NCBI GenBank assembly: GCA_963770035.1 | Contig: CAVYON010000037.1 | Span: 124,001 to 188,000 of the forward strand | Length of the DNA stretch: 64,000 nt | DNA from: Roseiarcus sp963770035 | GTDB taxonomy: Bacteria; Pseudomonadota; Alphaproteobacteria; Rhizobiales; Beijerinckiaceae | Reading direction: 5' to 3' | Part shown: in pieces, positions 50,120 through 60,556 of the stretch | Numbering within the stretch: the stretch's first letter is position 1 | How the letters are laid out: the number at the start of each line of letters is the position of its first letter | Notes under the pieces: generated by a model | The model's database searches: none | What the model was told of the DNA's origin: nothing | The model's input: the letters and a program-made list of their open reading frames with translations, nothing else | Made by a program: the position numbers and the translations under genes

Positions 50120-52484
50120 CTAACCCGCGTCCCTATAAAGCGCGTCATAAAGCGCGTCCTGGAGCTCGCGCACCGCGGCCTCGAATCTCGGATACGAACC
50201 GAACTGCTTGACCAGCTGCATCGGCATACCCATCCCGTTGAACGGCGCGACCTTCAGGACCTTCGGATCGTCAAGGTCGATGACGCCCTCGTCCTGATAT
50301 TTGTCCAGCAGCGCCTCGAGCACCTTGCGCGCGACGTCGCCGTATTTTGCGAAGTAGTTGCGCTTGCGGACCTTCTCGGCCCGTTCCTTGCGCGTCAGCG
50401 GCTTCTGGTCGTAGGCGACGTGGACGATGAGGTCGAACGGATCGAAATCCTTGCCAACCTCGGCGGCCAGATTTTCGATGACCACGCCGTGCTCTTCGAG
50501 TTCATCCATGACCGCGCGCTTACGGTCGGATTCGCTCCAGCGACGGCGAAAATCGTTGAGCGAGGCGAACTCGGATGTAATCTGCTTCCTGGCGAAATCG
50601 AGATACGACTCCATCACCAGCTTGCCGTCGGCGCCGAGGTATTCGACCCGCTCCGCGAGGATGCGGACCGGGACTCCGCTGACGTAGATCTTGGTTCTGG
50701 AGTTCGTCCGGTTCGAAGTCTTCGCCCTCCTCATCCATCCCATCGCCTTCCGGGTCAGGCGGGACAGGCGGGTCGTCGCCGTCGGGCTCGTAGACCACGA
50801 CCGGCTCGCCATCGAAATCCGGATCGCTGAAGAGCGTGGTCGCCTTCTTGAAGTCCATGATCGTGAAAAAGAACTTGTTGTATTCTTCCGCGATGCGCGT
50901 GCCTCGGCCGATCGTCTGCTTGAACGTGGTCATCGAATGGATCGTCTTGTCGAGCACGATCAGCTTGCAGGTCCGCGCGTCGACGCCCGTGGTCATCAGC
51001 TCGGAAGTGGTGGCGATCACGGGAAATCGGCTTTCCGGGTCGATGAAGTTGTCGAGTTCCGCCTTGCCATAGGCGCTATCGCCGGTGATTCGCACCACAT
51101 ATTTCGGCAGCTCGATGGCGCGCTGACCCGCTTCGTTGACAAGCGCGGCGCGCATGCGTTCGGCGTGATCGATGTCTTCGCAGAAGACGATGGTCTTGGC
51201 GAACGGATCGGTCGCGTTGAGATATTGCAGGACGCGCCGCGCCACGAGGCGCGTCCGCTGATTCAGGACCAGCACCCTGTCCATGTCGGCCTGATTGTAT
51301 TCGCGGTCGGGCACGGCCTGGCCGAGGTCGTCGATCATGCCCGGCGGCGGCGTCCAGCCCTGGATGTCCTTGTCGATGTCGATGCGGATCACTTTATACG
51401 GGGCGAGGAACCCGTCCTCGATGCCCTGCTTGAGCGAGTAGGTGTAGACCGGATCGCCGAAATAATAGATGTTCGAGACGTATTTCGTCTCCTTCGGCGT
51501 CGCGGTCATGCCGATCTGGATCGCGCCCGAGAAGTAGTCGAGGATTTCGCGCCATTGCGCGTCGTCGGCGGCGCTGCCGCGATGGCATTCGTCGATCACG
51601 ATCAGATCGAAGAATTCGGGCGAGAGCGTCTTGAACGCCTTGTCCGATTCCTCGCGCCCGGTGATTGCCTGATAGAGCGCGAGATGGATTTCGTAGGCGG
51701 GATCGAACTTGTGGCCAGTGACCTTGGTTCTGGCCGCTGCGAACGGCTTGAAGTCGTTGAGCAGCGCCTGATCGATGAGGATGTTGCGATCCGCGAGGAA
51801 CAGCGCGCGCTTGACGAGGCCGGCCTTCCATAGGCGCCAGATGATCTGAAAGGTCGTATAGGTCTTGCCCGTTCCGGTCGCCATGACCAGCAGAACGCGG
51901 CGCTGACCTTTGGCGACCGCTTCGACAGTGCGATTGACGGCCTCTGCCTGATAGTAGCGCGGCGCCTTGCCGCTGGCGTCCTCGTAATAGGGCTCGAGCG
52001 TTAGAGGCTCCGCTGAGTCCTTGATGCCGCGATGACTCTTGTACCGCTCCCATAGCTTATCCGGCGGCGGGAAATGGTGCAGCGGAAGCTGGGTCTCGAT
52101 GTCCTCCGGCGGTCGCGCGGTTTTGTTATGGCAGGCGAAGGCGTCGCCATTGGAGCTGAAGGCGCTTGGGACGTTGAGGATGCCCGCATAGTCCAGCGCC
52201 TGCGGCAGGCCCTGTCCGACGCTATGATGGTTGTCCTTCGCCTCCACGATCGCGATCGGGACGCCGAGTTCCTTGTAGAGCACGTAGTCGGCGAATTTCT
52301 TTTTCTTCTTGTTTCGGCTCGCGACGTTGCCGCGGACCACAACCGGACCGGGCGTCAGGGTCACCTCGCGGCGGATTTGCGTGACCGGGTCCCACCCGGC
52401 CTGCTGAATGCTCGGCGTGATGAAGAGGTCGCAGATGTCGATCTCGCTGAGATCCCTCTTATTGACGCCGCCGCCCGCGACCAT
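50120..52484 (-). pseudogene. hsdR: Type I restriction endonuclease subunit HsdR, frameshifted
   Basis: From ATG 52484: PIAIVEAKDNHHSVGQGLPQ is the nuclease core (ExK), VLLVMATGTGKTYTTFQIIW the Walker A motif, LIVIDECHRGSAADDAQWRE the DEAH box, and TIGRGTRIAEEYNKFFFTIM motif VI. After EDFEPDELQN (about 50700) the frame changes; the rest, TKIYVSGVPVRILAERVEYL to ALYRDAG, lies in a second frame ending at 50120. One base gained or lost in AGAACCAAG would explain it. If real, restriction is off while methylation by HsdM/HsdS can continue. Confidence 0.85.
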
Positions 52485-53018
52485 CGCCCGCTATCCCGCC
52501 TGGAGCGCGCTCGCGCGCTCGCCGCTTCCTGATGCCTGTTATCCTATCTACACGAGAGCCAAATTATCTACCTACGGATCATTTGCGCCGCCGCGCCTTT
52601 GGCGCCCAGGCCTTCCCGGCCCGCCTCGATAAAGCGCTTGCTGAAAATCAGGAAATATGGTAGGCTTTCAATACTGAAGAGCAGAACGAGCATCGGCCCT
52701 GGGCCGGCTTGGGGAAAAGAAACTCGGGAAGACATAATAACCGAAGAAATATGTGTAAAATTCGGGCTTTGTGACAGATTTGCGCGCTCAAATCCTTGAA
52801 ATCATGGAGTCCGTGCCAGGACTGCACCGAGTCACCCGGGTCGCCGGGCATCACCCATCCGAAGACGGCGGCGAATTGAAAAAGGCGCCGCAAGGCCTTG
52901 AAAAGGCTAAAAACGGACTCGGCAATGGCACAGCGCCTCCTCAAGCGCCTTTCAGCCAATCGCCCTGCGCGCTCGCGGCATGGATTGACGCGGCGGAGAC
53001 GGCTGATTAGCCTCTGGC
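52485..53018. other. Intergenic, no recognised gene
   Basis: 534 bp before the GntR gene, partly AT-richer (52540-52780). Short frames exist, e.g. TDLRAQILEIMESVPGLHRV on the plus strand from 52771, but they have no ribosome site or known motif. It may contain the hsdR and GntR promoters and old mobile-element debris. Confidence 0.4.
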
Positions 53019-53741
53019 ATGCTAGTTGGGAACGGACGAGTAAGCCGCTTTCCGCCGGTTGCGGGCAGGACATTGGCGAAGGGCGCCCATTCAAAGGCGG
53101 ACGCCGTCTACGGGGAACTCAAGAGGGCGATCCTGACCGGAGCGCTCGAGCCGGGCAGTTTGATCGAAAAAGCCGAGCTGTGCGAAAGGTTTGGGGTTTC
53201 GCGCTATCCGGTGTCCACCGCGGTCAGCCGCCTCGCCTACGACCAACTCGTCGACGTCGCGCCGCAGCATGGCTCATTCGTCTCGCGAATCTCGCTCCAC
53301 GACGTCCGTGAGCGGCTCTTCATACGCAGCGCTCTCGAGGGCGAAATCGCCGCCGAGGCGGCGCTCCGGATGACGCCCGCCGGCAAGGAGGCGCTCGAGG
53401 CGAACCTGAAGGAAGCCGAGGGCGCCGTCGCGGCGGAGGATCGGGCCGCCTTCTACGCGGCCGACGTCGCCTTCCATCAGATCCTGACGGCGCGGCTGGC
53501 CATGGAGCGCGCCGGGGAGGTGCTCGATGTCCTTCGCGTGCATCTCGAGCGGGTGAGGCGCATTCTCATGGCGCCGCCCGGCCGGATCCGCGAGGCGCTG
53601 GCCGAGCATCGCGCCGTCGTGGAGGCGATTGCTGCCGGCGACGCCGCTGCGGCCCGGGACGCGATGAAGCGACATCTCAGCGTGACCGGCGCGTTGCTCG
53701 AACAGGTCGCCCACCAGCGGCCAGGGCTTTTCGCTGTGTAG
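53019..53741 (+). CDS. GntR/FadR-type regulator with FCD domain
   Basis: 240 residues. ADAVYGELKRAILTGALEPG and IEKAELCERFGVSRYPVSTA is the winged HTH; the FCD ligand domain follows (RERLFIRSALEGEIAAEAAL, FYAADVAFHQILTARLAMER, EHRAVVEAIAAGDAAAARDA) with metal-binding Asp/His residues. It sits 29 bases before the UxaA-type gene and likely controls it in response to a sugar acid. Confidence 0.9.
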   Translation: MLVGNGRVSRFPPVAGRTLAKGAHSKADAVYGELKRAILTGALEPGSLIEKAELCERFGVSRYPVSTAVSRLAYDQLVDVAPQHGSFVSRISLHDVRERLFIRSALEGEIAAEAALRMTPAGKEALEANLKEAEGAVAAEDRAAFYAADVAFHQILTARLAMERAGEVLDVLRVHLERVRRILMAPPGRIREALAEHRAVVEAIAAGDAAAARDAMKRHLSVTGALLEQVAHQRPGLFAV

Positions 53742-53770
53742 CGGAAGCCAACCCAAGGAAATCAAAGCCC

Positions 53771-55291
53771 ATGGCGAACCCGCGCACATTAAGGCTGAAC
53801 GCGTCGGACAACGTCCTCATCGCCGTCGACGAGATCCCGGCCGGGACGGCGCCGGACAGCGGGACGCAGGCCCGCGAACGGATTCGCAAGGGGCATAAGA
53901 TGGCGATCGCCGCCATCGGGCTCGACGAGCCGATCCGCAAGTTCGGCCAGATCATCGGGTTCGCGTCCCGGCCGATCGCCCCGGGCGAATGGGTGCACGA
54001 GCAAAACTGCGCCATGAAGGACTTCGCCCGCGACTATCGCTTCGGCGAAGACGCCCATCCGACGGCGATCGAGCCGATCGACCGGCAGCCGACGTTCCTC
54101 GGGTTCCGCCGCGACAACGGCAAGGTCGGGACGCGCAACTATCTGGCGATTCTGACCTCGGTGAACTGCTCGGCCACCAGCGCCAGGCTGATCGCCCGCG
54201 AGGTGGAGCGCTCCGGGATGCTCGCCGACTATCCGAACGTGGATGGCGTGATTCCGCTTGTCCATGGGACCGGGTGCGGCATGGCGTCGAAAGGCGAGGG
54301 ATTCGAGACGTTGATGCGCACCGAATGGGGCTATGCGGCCAACCCGAACGTCGGCGCGACGCTGATGGTCGGTCTCGGCTGCGAGGTGTTCCAGATCGGC
54401 CGGATGAAGGAGGAATATCAAATCGTCGAGGGCGACCGGTTCCAGTCCCTGACGATCCAGGCCAGCGGCGGCACGCGCAAGACGATCGAGGCGGGTCTCG
54501 AGCGGATTCGCGCGATGCTGCCGAAGCTCGATCGAGCGCGGCGCGAGCCGCAGCCGGCCAGCGCGCTGACGCTGGCTCTGCAATGCGGCGGATCGGACGG
54601 CTATTCCGGCATCACGGCGAACCCGGCTTTGGGCGCGGCGGTCGATTTGCTCGTGCGCAACGGCGGAACGGCAATCCTCTCGGAAACGCCGGAAATCTAT
54701 GGGGCGGAGCACCTCCTAACCCGCCGCGCGGCGACGCCTGACATCGGACGCCTGCTCCTCGAGCGTATCCACTGGTGGGAGGCGTATTGCGCCCGCAACG
54801 GCGGCGAGATGAACAACAATCCCTCGCCGGGCAACAAGGCGGGCGGCCTCACGACCATTTTGGAGAAATCGCTCGGCGCGGCGGCGAAGGGCGGGACGAC
54901 GCCGCTGATGGCCGTCTATAAATACGCCGAGCCGGTCACGGCGAAAGGCTTCGTGTTCATGGACACGCCGGGCTACGACCCGGTCTCCGCGACGGGCCAG
55001 GTCGCCGGCGGCGCCAACATCCTCTGCTTCACCACCGGCCGCGGCTCGGCCTACGGCTGCAAGCCGACGCCGTCGATCAAGCTCGCCACCAACAATGACG
55101 TCTATCGATCCATGATCGACGACATGGACATCAACTGCGGCGATGTGCTCGACGGCGTGCCGATCGCCGAGAAGGGGCGGGAGATCTTCGGCAGGATCCT
55201 CGCGGTCGCGTCAGGCGCCCCGACGAAGTCCGAGACGCTCGGCTACGGGGAGGCCGAGTTCACGCCCTGGCAGATCGGAGCGACGATGTGA
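53771..55291 (+). CDS. uxaA: UxaA-family sugar-acid dehydratase (altronate dehydratase-like)
   Basis: 506 residues. N-terminal SAF domain (ASDNVLIAVDEIPAGTAPDS, NCAMKDFARDYRFGEDA), then the catalytic part FLGFRRDNGKVGTRNYLAIL, VHGTGCGMASKGEGFETLMR, QCGGSDGYSGITANPALGAA and ILCFTTGRGSAYGCKPTPSI. The family (altronate, galactarate, altronate-like dehydratases) removes water from aldonic acids to give 2-keto-3-deoxy sugars. The exact substrate is uncertain. The HAD gene starts four bases inside its 3' end. Confidence 0.85.
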   Translation: MANPRTLRLNASDNVLIAVDEIPAGTAPDSGTQARERIRKGHKMAIAAIGLDEPIRKFGQIIGFASRPIAPGEWVHEQNCAMKDFARDYRFGEDAHPTAIEPIDRQPTFLGFRRDNGKVGTRNYLAILTSVNCSATSARLIAREVERSGMLADYPNVDGVIPLVHGTGCGMASKGEGFETLMRTEWGYAANPNVGATLMVGLGCEVFQIGRMKEEYQIVEGDRFQSLTIQASGGTRKTIEAGLERIRAMLPKLDRARREPQPASALTLALQCGGSDGYSGITANPALGAAVDLLVRNGGTAILSETPEIYGAEHLLTRRAATPDIGRLLLERIHWWEAYCARNGGEMNNNPSPGNKAGGLTTILEKSLGAAAKGGTTPLMAVYKYAEPVTAKGFVFMDTPGYDPVSATGQVAGGANILCFTTGRGSAYGCKPTPSIKLATNNDVYRSMIDDMDINCGDVLDGVPIAEKGREIFGRILAVASGAPTKSETLGYGEAEFTPWQIGATM

Positions 55292-55968
55292 CGGCGACGG
55301 GCGCCGCGCTGCTCTTCGATCTCGACGGGACGCTGATCGACAGCGACGCGAAACACCTCGCGGCCTTCCAGCGGATCTTTGCTTCCTACGGGATCGCGGT
55401 CGATCAAGAGACCTACAATGCGAGCATCCACGGCGCGTCGAATGAATTGATCGGACAGATGTTTCTGCCGCATCTGTCGCCCGAGGCCCAGCGCGCCGCG
55501 CTTGAGGCGAAGGAGGCCGCCTACCGCGCCGACCTCGCCGGCGTCGAGCGAATTCCGGGGACGATCGAGCTTCTCGACTTGGCCGAACGGCTCGGAATGG
55601 GCGTCGCCGTGGTGACCAACGCGCCCCGCGCCAACGTCGACGCCGTGCTCAGCGCGCTCGGCCTCGCCGCCCGGCTGCCGATCGCCGTCGTCGGCGCGGA
55701 ACTCGAACGCTCCAAACCCGATCCGCTGCCCTACCTGCGCGGCCTCGAACTCACCGGGGCGGCGGCGGAGCGTTCGGTGGCGTTCGAGGACTCTCCGACC
55801 GGTGTCCGCTCCGCCGCGGCGGCTGGCCTCGCGGTCGTCGGGCTGACGACCTCGCTCGACGCGGCGTCCCTGATCGCGGCGGGCGCGACCTTGGCCGCCG
55901 CCGACTTCGACGATCCGCGCGTCCGCAAGCTGATCGAGACGCGCTTTGCGGTGCAGCATCGACTGTGA
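55288..55968 (+). CDS. HAD-superfamily phosphatase (beta-phosphoglucomutase-like)
   Basis: 226 residues from GTG 55288. LLFDLDGTLIDSDAKHLAAF is motif I (DxDGT), MGVAVVTNAPRANVDAVLSA motif II, ERSKPDPLPYLRGLELTGAA motif III (K) and VAFEDSPTGVRSAAAAGLAV motif IV. It removes phosphate from a small sugar phosphate. The overlap with uxaA links it to sugar-acid catabolism. Confidence 0.88.
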   Translation: MTATGAALLFDLDGTLIDSDAKHLAAFQRIFASYGIAVDQETYNASIHGASNELIGQMFLPHLSPEAQRAALEAKEAAYRADLAGVERIPGTIELLDLAERLGMGVAVVTNAPRANVDAVLSALGLAARLPIAVVGAELERSKPDPLPYLRGLELTGAAAERSVAFEDSPTGVRSAAAAGLAVVGLTTSLDAASLIAAGATLAAADFDDPRVRKLIETRFAVQHRL

Positions 55969-56229
55969 CAGGCCGTTCTCCGGTTGCTGCTCAATCCCGA
56001 TTCCGCGACTGACTGGCGATTTCCCTTACCTTCCCTTCCGAAGCAAGGGCGTAGCCTTTGATTCCGGCAGGCTCGGACACGTCAAAAAAGTATCATCGCC
56101 CACGCCGCACCGTGGTGGCGCTTGCCCGCAAGTCCCGCTATCGTCAACCTACAACGAGCCGAAAAACAAGCTCAGCCAAGAAACAGACGAGTCGACCACG
56201 GTAGGCGACGTCCTCTGGGAGGGACGACT

Positions 56230-57216
56230 ATGGAACCTGACCTTGAGGTCATACAAATAAGGCCCAGTGAATCGTTTTCGACCAAGTACCATGGCTATCC
56301 GTATCATACGGTGCGCTGGCACTTCCACCCAGAGTTCGAGATCCATCAGATCGTCACGACTTGGGGTCGCTACTTCGTTGGCGATTTCATTGGTGAATTC
56401 GAGCCCGGAAACCTAGTCCTGACCGGGCCAAATTTACCGCATAACTGGATCAGTGATGTACCGGCTGGGCAGAAGGTGGACCTGCGCTGCCGTTTCATCC
56501 AATTCTCCGCGAATTTCATTGTCGGAGCGATGAATGCATTCCCGGAACTGAAAGCAATCTCACCGCTTCTGGAATCGTCGCGCCGCGGCGTTCTGTTCAG
56601 CAGACAGACCGGCAATGAGGTCTGGCCAATGCTGGAAGGAATCATGGAGGCGCAGGGTGTGCTCCGGATCGAACTCTTCATGAAGATCCTAGGCGTGCTC
56701 ACGCGTGAGCGAGCCGCGCGGGTGCTTGCAAGCGAAAGTTACCTTCCCGATCCTTCCGGCTACATGACGGCAGGCATGAACAAGGCGCTCGCCCACATCC
56801 GCGAGAACCTCACCCAACCCTTCAACGAACGCGATCTGGCCGCGATCGCGAAACAATCGACAGGGGCGTTCTCTCGCTCATTCCGCAAGCATACCGGTAT
56901 GTCTCTCCTTCAGTACATCCGGCGACTGCGCATCAACATGGCCTGCCAAATTCTGATGAGCAATGAACATGCGCAGGTGTCGGACATCTGCTTCGAGGTC
57001 GGGTTTAACAACCTTTCCAATTTCAACCGGCAATTCCTCGCCGAGAAAGGCATGCCGCCCTCACAGTTCAGGAAGCAACTGGCCGAAAATTTCTCGGCCG
57101 CAGGAGCCGCGTGGCAGGGAGGATCAGGGAAGAGCCAGACATCGCCGCCATTTGGGCAAGGATACCGGAGCGCACGCGACGCGGCCTCCCAGGCGCAGGT
57201 TTGTACGCAACGATAA
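56230..57216 (+). CDS. AraC-family regulator with cupin sensor
   Basis: 328 residues from ATG 56230 after GGGAGGG. The N-terminus is a cupin (YHTVRWHFHPEFEIHQIVTT, GNLVLTGPNLPHNWISDVPA). The C-terminal AraC HTH pair: LAHIRENLTQPFNERDLAAI, STGAFSRSFRKHTGMSLLQY with IRRLRINMACQILMS, and VSDICFEVGFNNLSNFNRQF. It is less GC-rich than its neighbours. The transporter and polyol dehydrogenase genes follow and are its probable targets. Confidence 0.9.
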   Translation: MEPDLEVIQIRPSESFSTKYHGYPYHTVRWHFHPEFEIHQIVTTWGRYFVGDFIGEFEPGNLVLTGPNLPHNWISDVPAGQKVDLRCRFIQFSANFIVGAMNAFPELKAISPLLESSRRGVLFSRQTGNEVWPMLEGIMEAQGVLRIELFMKILGVLTRERAARVLASESYLPDPSGYMTAGMNKALAHIRENLTQPFNERDLAAIAKQSTGAFSRSFRKHTGMSLLQYIRRLRINMACQILMSNEHAQVSDICFEVGFNNLSNFNRQFLAEKGMPPSQFRKQLAENFSAAGAAWQGGSGKSQTSPPFGQGYRSARDAASQAQVCTQR

Positions 57217-57235
57217 CAGATGAGGAGAGGAATCG

Positions 57236-58306
57236 ATGATGAAGATTTCATGGATACTGAGCCAGCCAGGGCTGCTGGCGAGCAGTTATGGCTGGGGGCA
57301 GGCTTCGCCTCCGCGCATGCCGCCGACATTTCCGGTTCGACCGTCGCCTTCCTGATGCCGGACCAGGGATCAACCCGCTACGAGCAGCACGATCATCCCG
57401 GCTTCGTCGCCGAGATGAGCAAGCTGTGCGCGAGCTGCAAGGTCATCTACCTGAACGCCGACGCCGACGTCGCCAAGCAACAGCAGCAGTTCAACTCCGT
57501 CATCGTCCAGGGCGCGAAGGTCATCGTGCTCGATGGAGTCGAATTCCGCCGCCTCCGCGTCGCTGGTGCACAACGCCCAGAGCCAGGGCGTCAAGGTGAT
57601 CGCCTATGACCGCCCGATCCCCGACGGCAAGGTCGACTTCTACGTCTCGTTCGACAACGAGGGGATCGGCAAAGCCATCGCTTCGTCGTTGGTCGAGCAT
57701 CTCAAGGCTTTGGGCGCGCCAACCAAGGACGACGGCGTGCTGCAGATCAATGGCTCGCCCACCGACGCAGCGGCGGGTTTGATCAAGAAGGGCTGCCACG
57801 AGGGCCTGGCGACCGGCGAATACAAGACCCTGGCCGAGTTCGACACGCCGAACTGGCTCCCGACCAACGCCCAGCAGTGGGCCGCGGGTCAGATCGCCCG
57901 CTTCGGCAAGCAGATCATCGGCGTGGTTGCGGCGAACGACGGAACCGCCGGCGGCGCCATCGCGGCGTTCAAGGCGGCCGGCGTTGACCCGGTGCCGCCG
58001 GTGACCGGCAATGACGCGGAGATCGCGGCACTGCAGCGTATCATCGCCGGCGACCAGTACAACACGATCTCCAAGCCTAGCGAGATCGTGGCTAGCGCGG
58101 CCGCCGACGTCGCTGTGCAACTCCTCAAAGGCGAGACGCCGAAAGCGACGACAACCCTGTTCAACTCGCCGTCACAGCTCTTCGTGCCAGCCGTCGTGAC
58201 GGCGGAGAATCTCAAGGCCGAGATCATCGACAAGAAGATCCAGACGGCCGCCGAGCTCTGCACGGGAGACTATGCCGAGGGCTGCAAGAAGCTCGGCATC
58301 CAGTAG
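57236..58306 (+). pseudogene. CUT2 sugar-binding protein gene with two frameshifts
   Basis: The signal peptide is in the frame of ATG 57236 (MMKISWILSQPGLLASSYGW). From about 57300 the mature protein is in a second frame (FASAHAADISGSTVAFLMPD, VIYLNADADVAKQQQQFNSV) and from about 57540 in a third (SNSAASASLVHNAQSQGVKV, DRPIPDGKVDFYVSFDNEGI) until the stop at 58306. The joined protein resembles a ribose/xylitol-type periplasmic binding protein (GVVAANDGTAGGAIAAFKAA). Both breaks are small indels. Confidence 0.85.
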
Positions 58307-58452
58307 GGCCTGGATCGGCGGCCCAGCCGTATGACAAACCGGGCCAGGCCGCCCGCGAGGATAACTGTTCCGGCCGCTGGCCCGCGCAATCCCGCGGAGG
58401 GCGGCGCCGGATGCGCTTGCTCGTCGACCAATTCGCATTCAGGACGCCGCCA

Positions 58453-59279
58453 ATGACGGAACCGGCCGAACACCCGGCGTCAGACCCTCGGCCCCTGGTC
58501 AGCTTGAGCGGCATCTCCAAGAACTTCGGCGCCGTCTCGGCGCTGACCGAGGTGGATCTCGAAATTTTTCCCGGTGAGATTCTCGCGCTGGTTGGCGACA
58601 ACGGCGCCGGCAAATCGACGCTCATCAAGATCCTCGCCGGCGTCCTGCAGCCGAGCTCCGGCTCGATCGCATTCGACGGCGCTCCGGTGACCATGCCGAA
58701 CCCGAGCGCCGCGCTGCGCCTCGGGATCGCGACGGTGTTTCAGGATCTGGCGTTGTGCGAAAACCTCGACGTCGTCGCCAACATCTTTCTCGGGCGAGAG
58801 CTCAGTCCGCTGCAGCTCGACGAGGTGGCGATGGAGGTCCGCGCCTGGACGCTGCTCGCGAGCTCTCGGCGCGCATTCCGAGCGTACGGGAACCGGTCGC
58901 CGCCCTCTCCGGCGGTCAGCGTCAGACCGTCGCGATCGCCCGCTCCTTGCTGATAAATCCAAGGGTGATCCTTCTCGACGAACCGACTGCCGCGCTGGGC
59001 GTCGCGCAGACGGCCGAGGTGTTGAACCTGATCGAACGCGTTCGGGGTCGCGGCCTGGGCGTCGTGATCATTAGCCACAACATGGAGGTTGTGCGCGCCG
59101 TGGCGGATCGAATCGTGGTGCTTCGGCTCGGACGGAACAATGGCGTCTTCTCGCGGGATGCATCCAACCACGATCTGGTGAGCGCGATCACCGGCGCCGA
59201 CGACAATGCGGTCTCGCGCCGGGAGAGCGGCGGCGCCCGGCCGACATCCTCGAACCGGGGAGCCATTGATGAGCTCTGA
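58453..59279 (+). pseudogene. CUT2 sugar ABC ATPase gene with a frameshift
   Basis: ATG 58453 starts VSLSGISKNFGAVSALTEVD and Walker A GDNGAGKSTLIKILAGVLQP. After EVRAWTLL (about 58855) the frame changes; RELSARIPSVREPVAALSGG, QRQTVAIARSLLINP and Walker B VILLDEPTAALGVAQTAEVL lie in another frame ending at 59279. All motifs of one nucleotide-binding domain are present when joined, so the break is recent or an error. Confidence 0.88.
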
Positions 59280-60530
59280 TTTCGGGGGCGACGCCCAATC
59301 GCCAGTGCTTCTCGATCGAGGCGACGAGCGGCTCAAAGATCGAAGCGGGATTGCCGGTTCACTGAAGGCCTTCGCCGACCGCATCCAGTCCGGCGATCTC
59401 GGCTCCCTGCCTGTGGTTATCGGGCTGATGATCATCTGGACCGTGTTCCAGACGTTGAACCCGGTGTTCCTGTCGCCGCGCAATCTTGTGAACCTCCTGT
59501 TCGACTGCTCGACTGTCGGTATCATCTCCCTCGGCATCGTCTGTGTGCTCATGGTGGGAGAAATCGACCTGTCAGTCGGCTCGGTCAGCGGCCTTTCGTC
59601 CGCCATCCTCGGTGTGCTGTGGGTGCGCATGGGGTGGCCGCCGGCAGCGGCGGCGTTCGCGGCCTTGGCCGCGGGATGCCTGATCGGCTGCGATGTATGC
59701 GCTTGTCTACAATCGCCTCGGGATGCCGAGCTTCGTCTCGACGCTGTCGGGTCTTCTGGCCTTCCTCGGGCTGCAGCTTTACATTCTCGGCCCGAAGGCT
59801 CCATCAATCTTCCCTACGAGATCCGCGCTGGTGAAGTTCGGCGAACTCCTCGTCATGCCAACGCCGGTGGGCTTCGGGCTGGCCGCGGTTCCCGGCGCCC
59901 TCACGCTCGTGAGCCGCTTCCGCACGGCAAAGCGGCGTCAAGCCTGCCGGACTGTCCTCCCGGTCCATGGGCGGACAGCTGCTGGAGGCGGGCGTGATCA
60001 CGGTCGTGCTCGAGATGGGCGTCTACTACCTCAGCTTCGCGCGCGGGGTGCCGTGGATGTTCGGCCTCTTTGTCGCGCTTGTCATGGCTATGAACTATGC
60101 GCTGCGACGCACGAAGTGGGGTCGATCGATGTCCGCTGTCGGCGGCAATCTCGAGGCGGCGCGGCGGGCCGGCATAGACATGCGTCTGATCTATACGAGC
60201 GCCTTCGCCCTATGCTCGTCTCTGGCCGCCATCGGCGGCATGCTGTCCGCCGCGCGCCTGGCCAGTTCCAATCTGCAGGCGGGCACCGTCGACGTCAATC
60301 TCAACGCCATCGCCGCGGCTGTGATCGGCGGCACCAGCCTCTTCGGTGGCCGCGGCAGCGCCTATTCGGCATTGCTCGGCATCATCGTCATCCAGTCTAT
60401 CGCAAGCGGCCTGACGCTGCTCGATCTGTCCTCGTCGCTCCGATACATGATCACTGGCGGCGTCCTGGCTATCGCCGTCATCGTCAACTCTCTCGCTCGC
60501 CGCTCGCGCGTTTCCCACGGCCGCGCTTGA
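59269..60530 (+). pseudogene. CUT2 sugar ABC permease gene with two frameshifts
   Basis: ATG 59269 overlaps the ATPase end. The first frame covers SLPVVIGLMIIWTVFQTLNP and VGIISLGIVCVLMVGEIDLS up to about 59690; the second (MYALVYNRLGMPSFVSTLSG, LLAFLGLQLYILGPKAPSIF) to about 59930; the third (LLEAGVITVVLEMGVYYLSF, NAIAAAVIGGTSLFGGRGSA) to the stop at 60530. Joined, it is a typical permease of the ribose/xylitol type. As it stands it cannot make a whole protein. Confidence 0.88.
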
Positions 60531-60556
60531 GCGAGCGGCTAATCGAAGAGCGTAAA

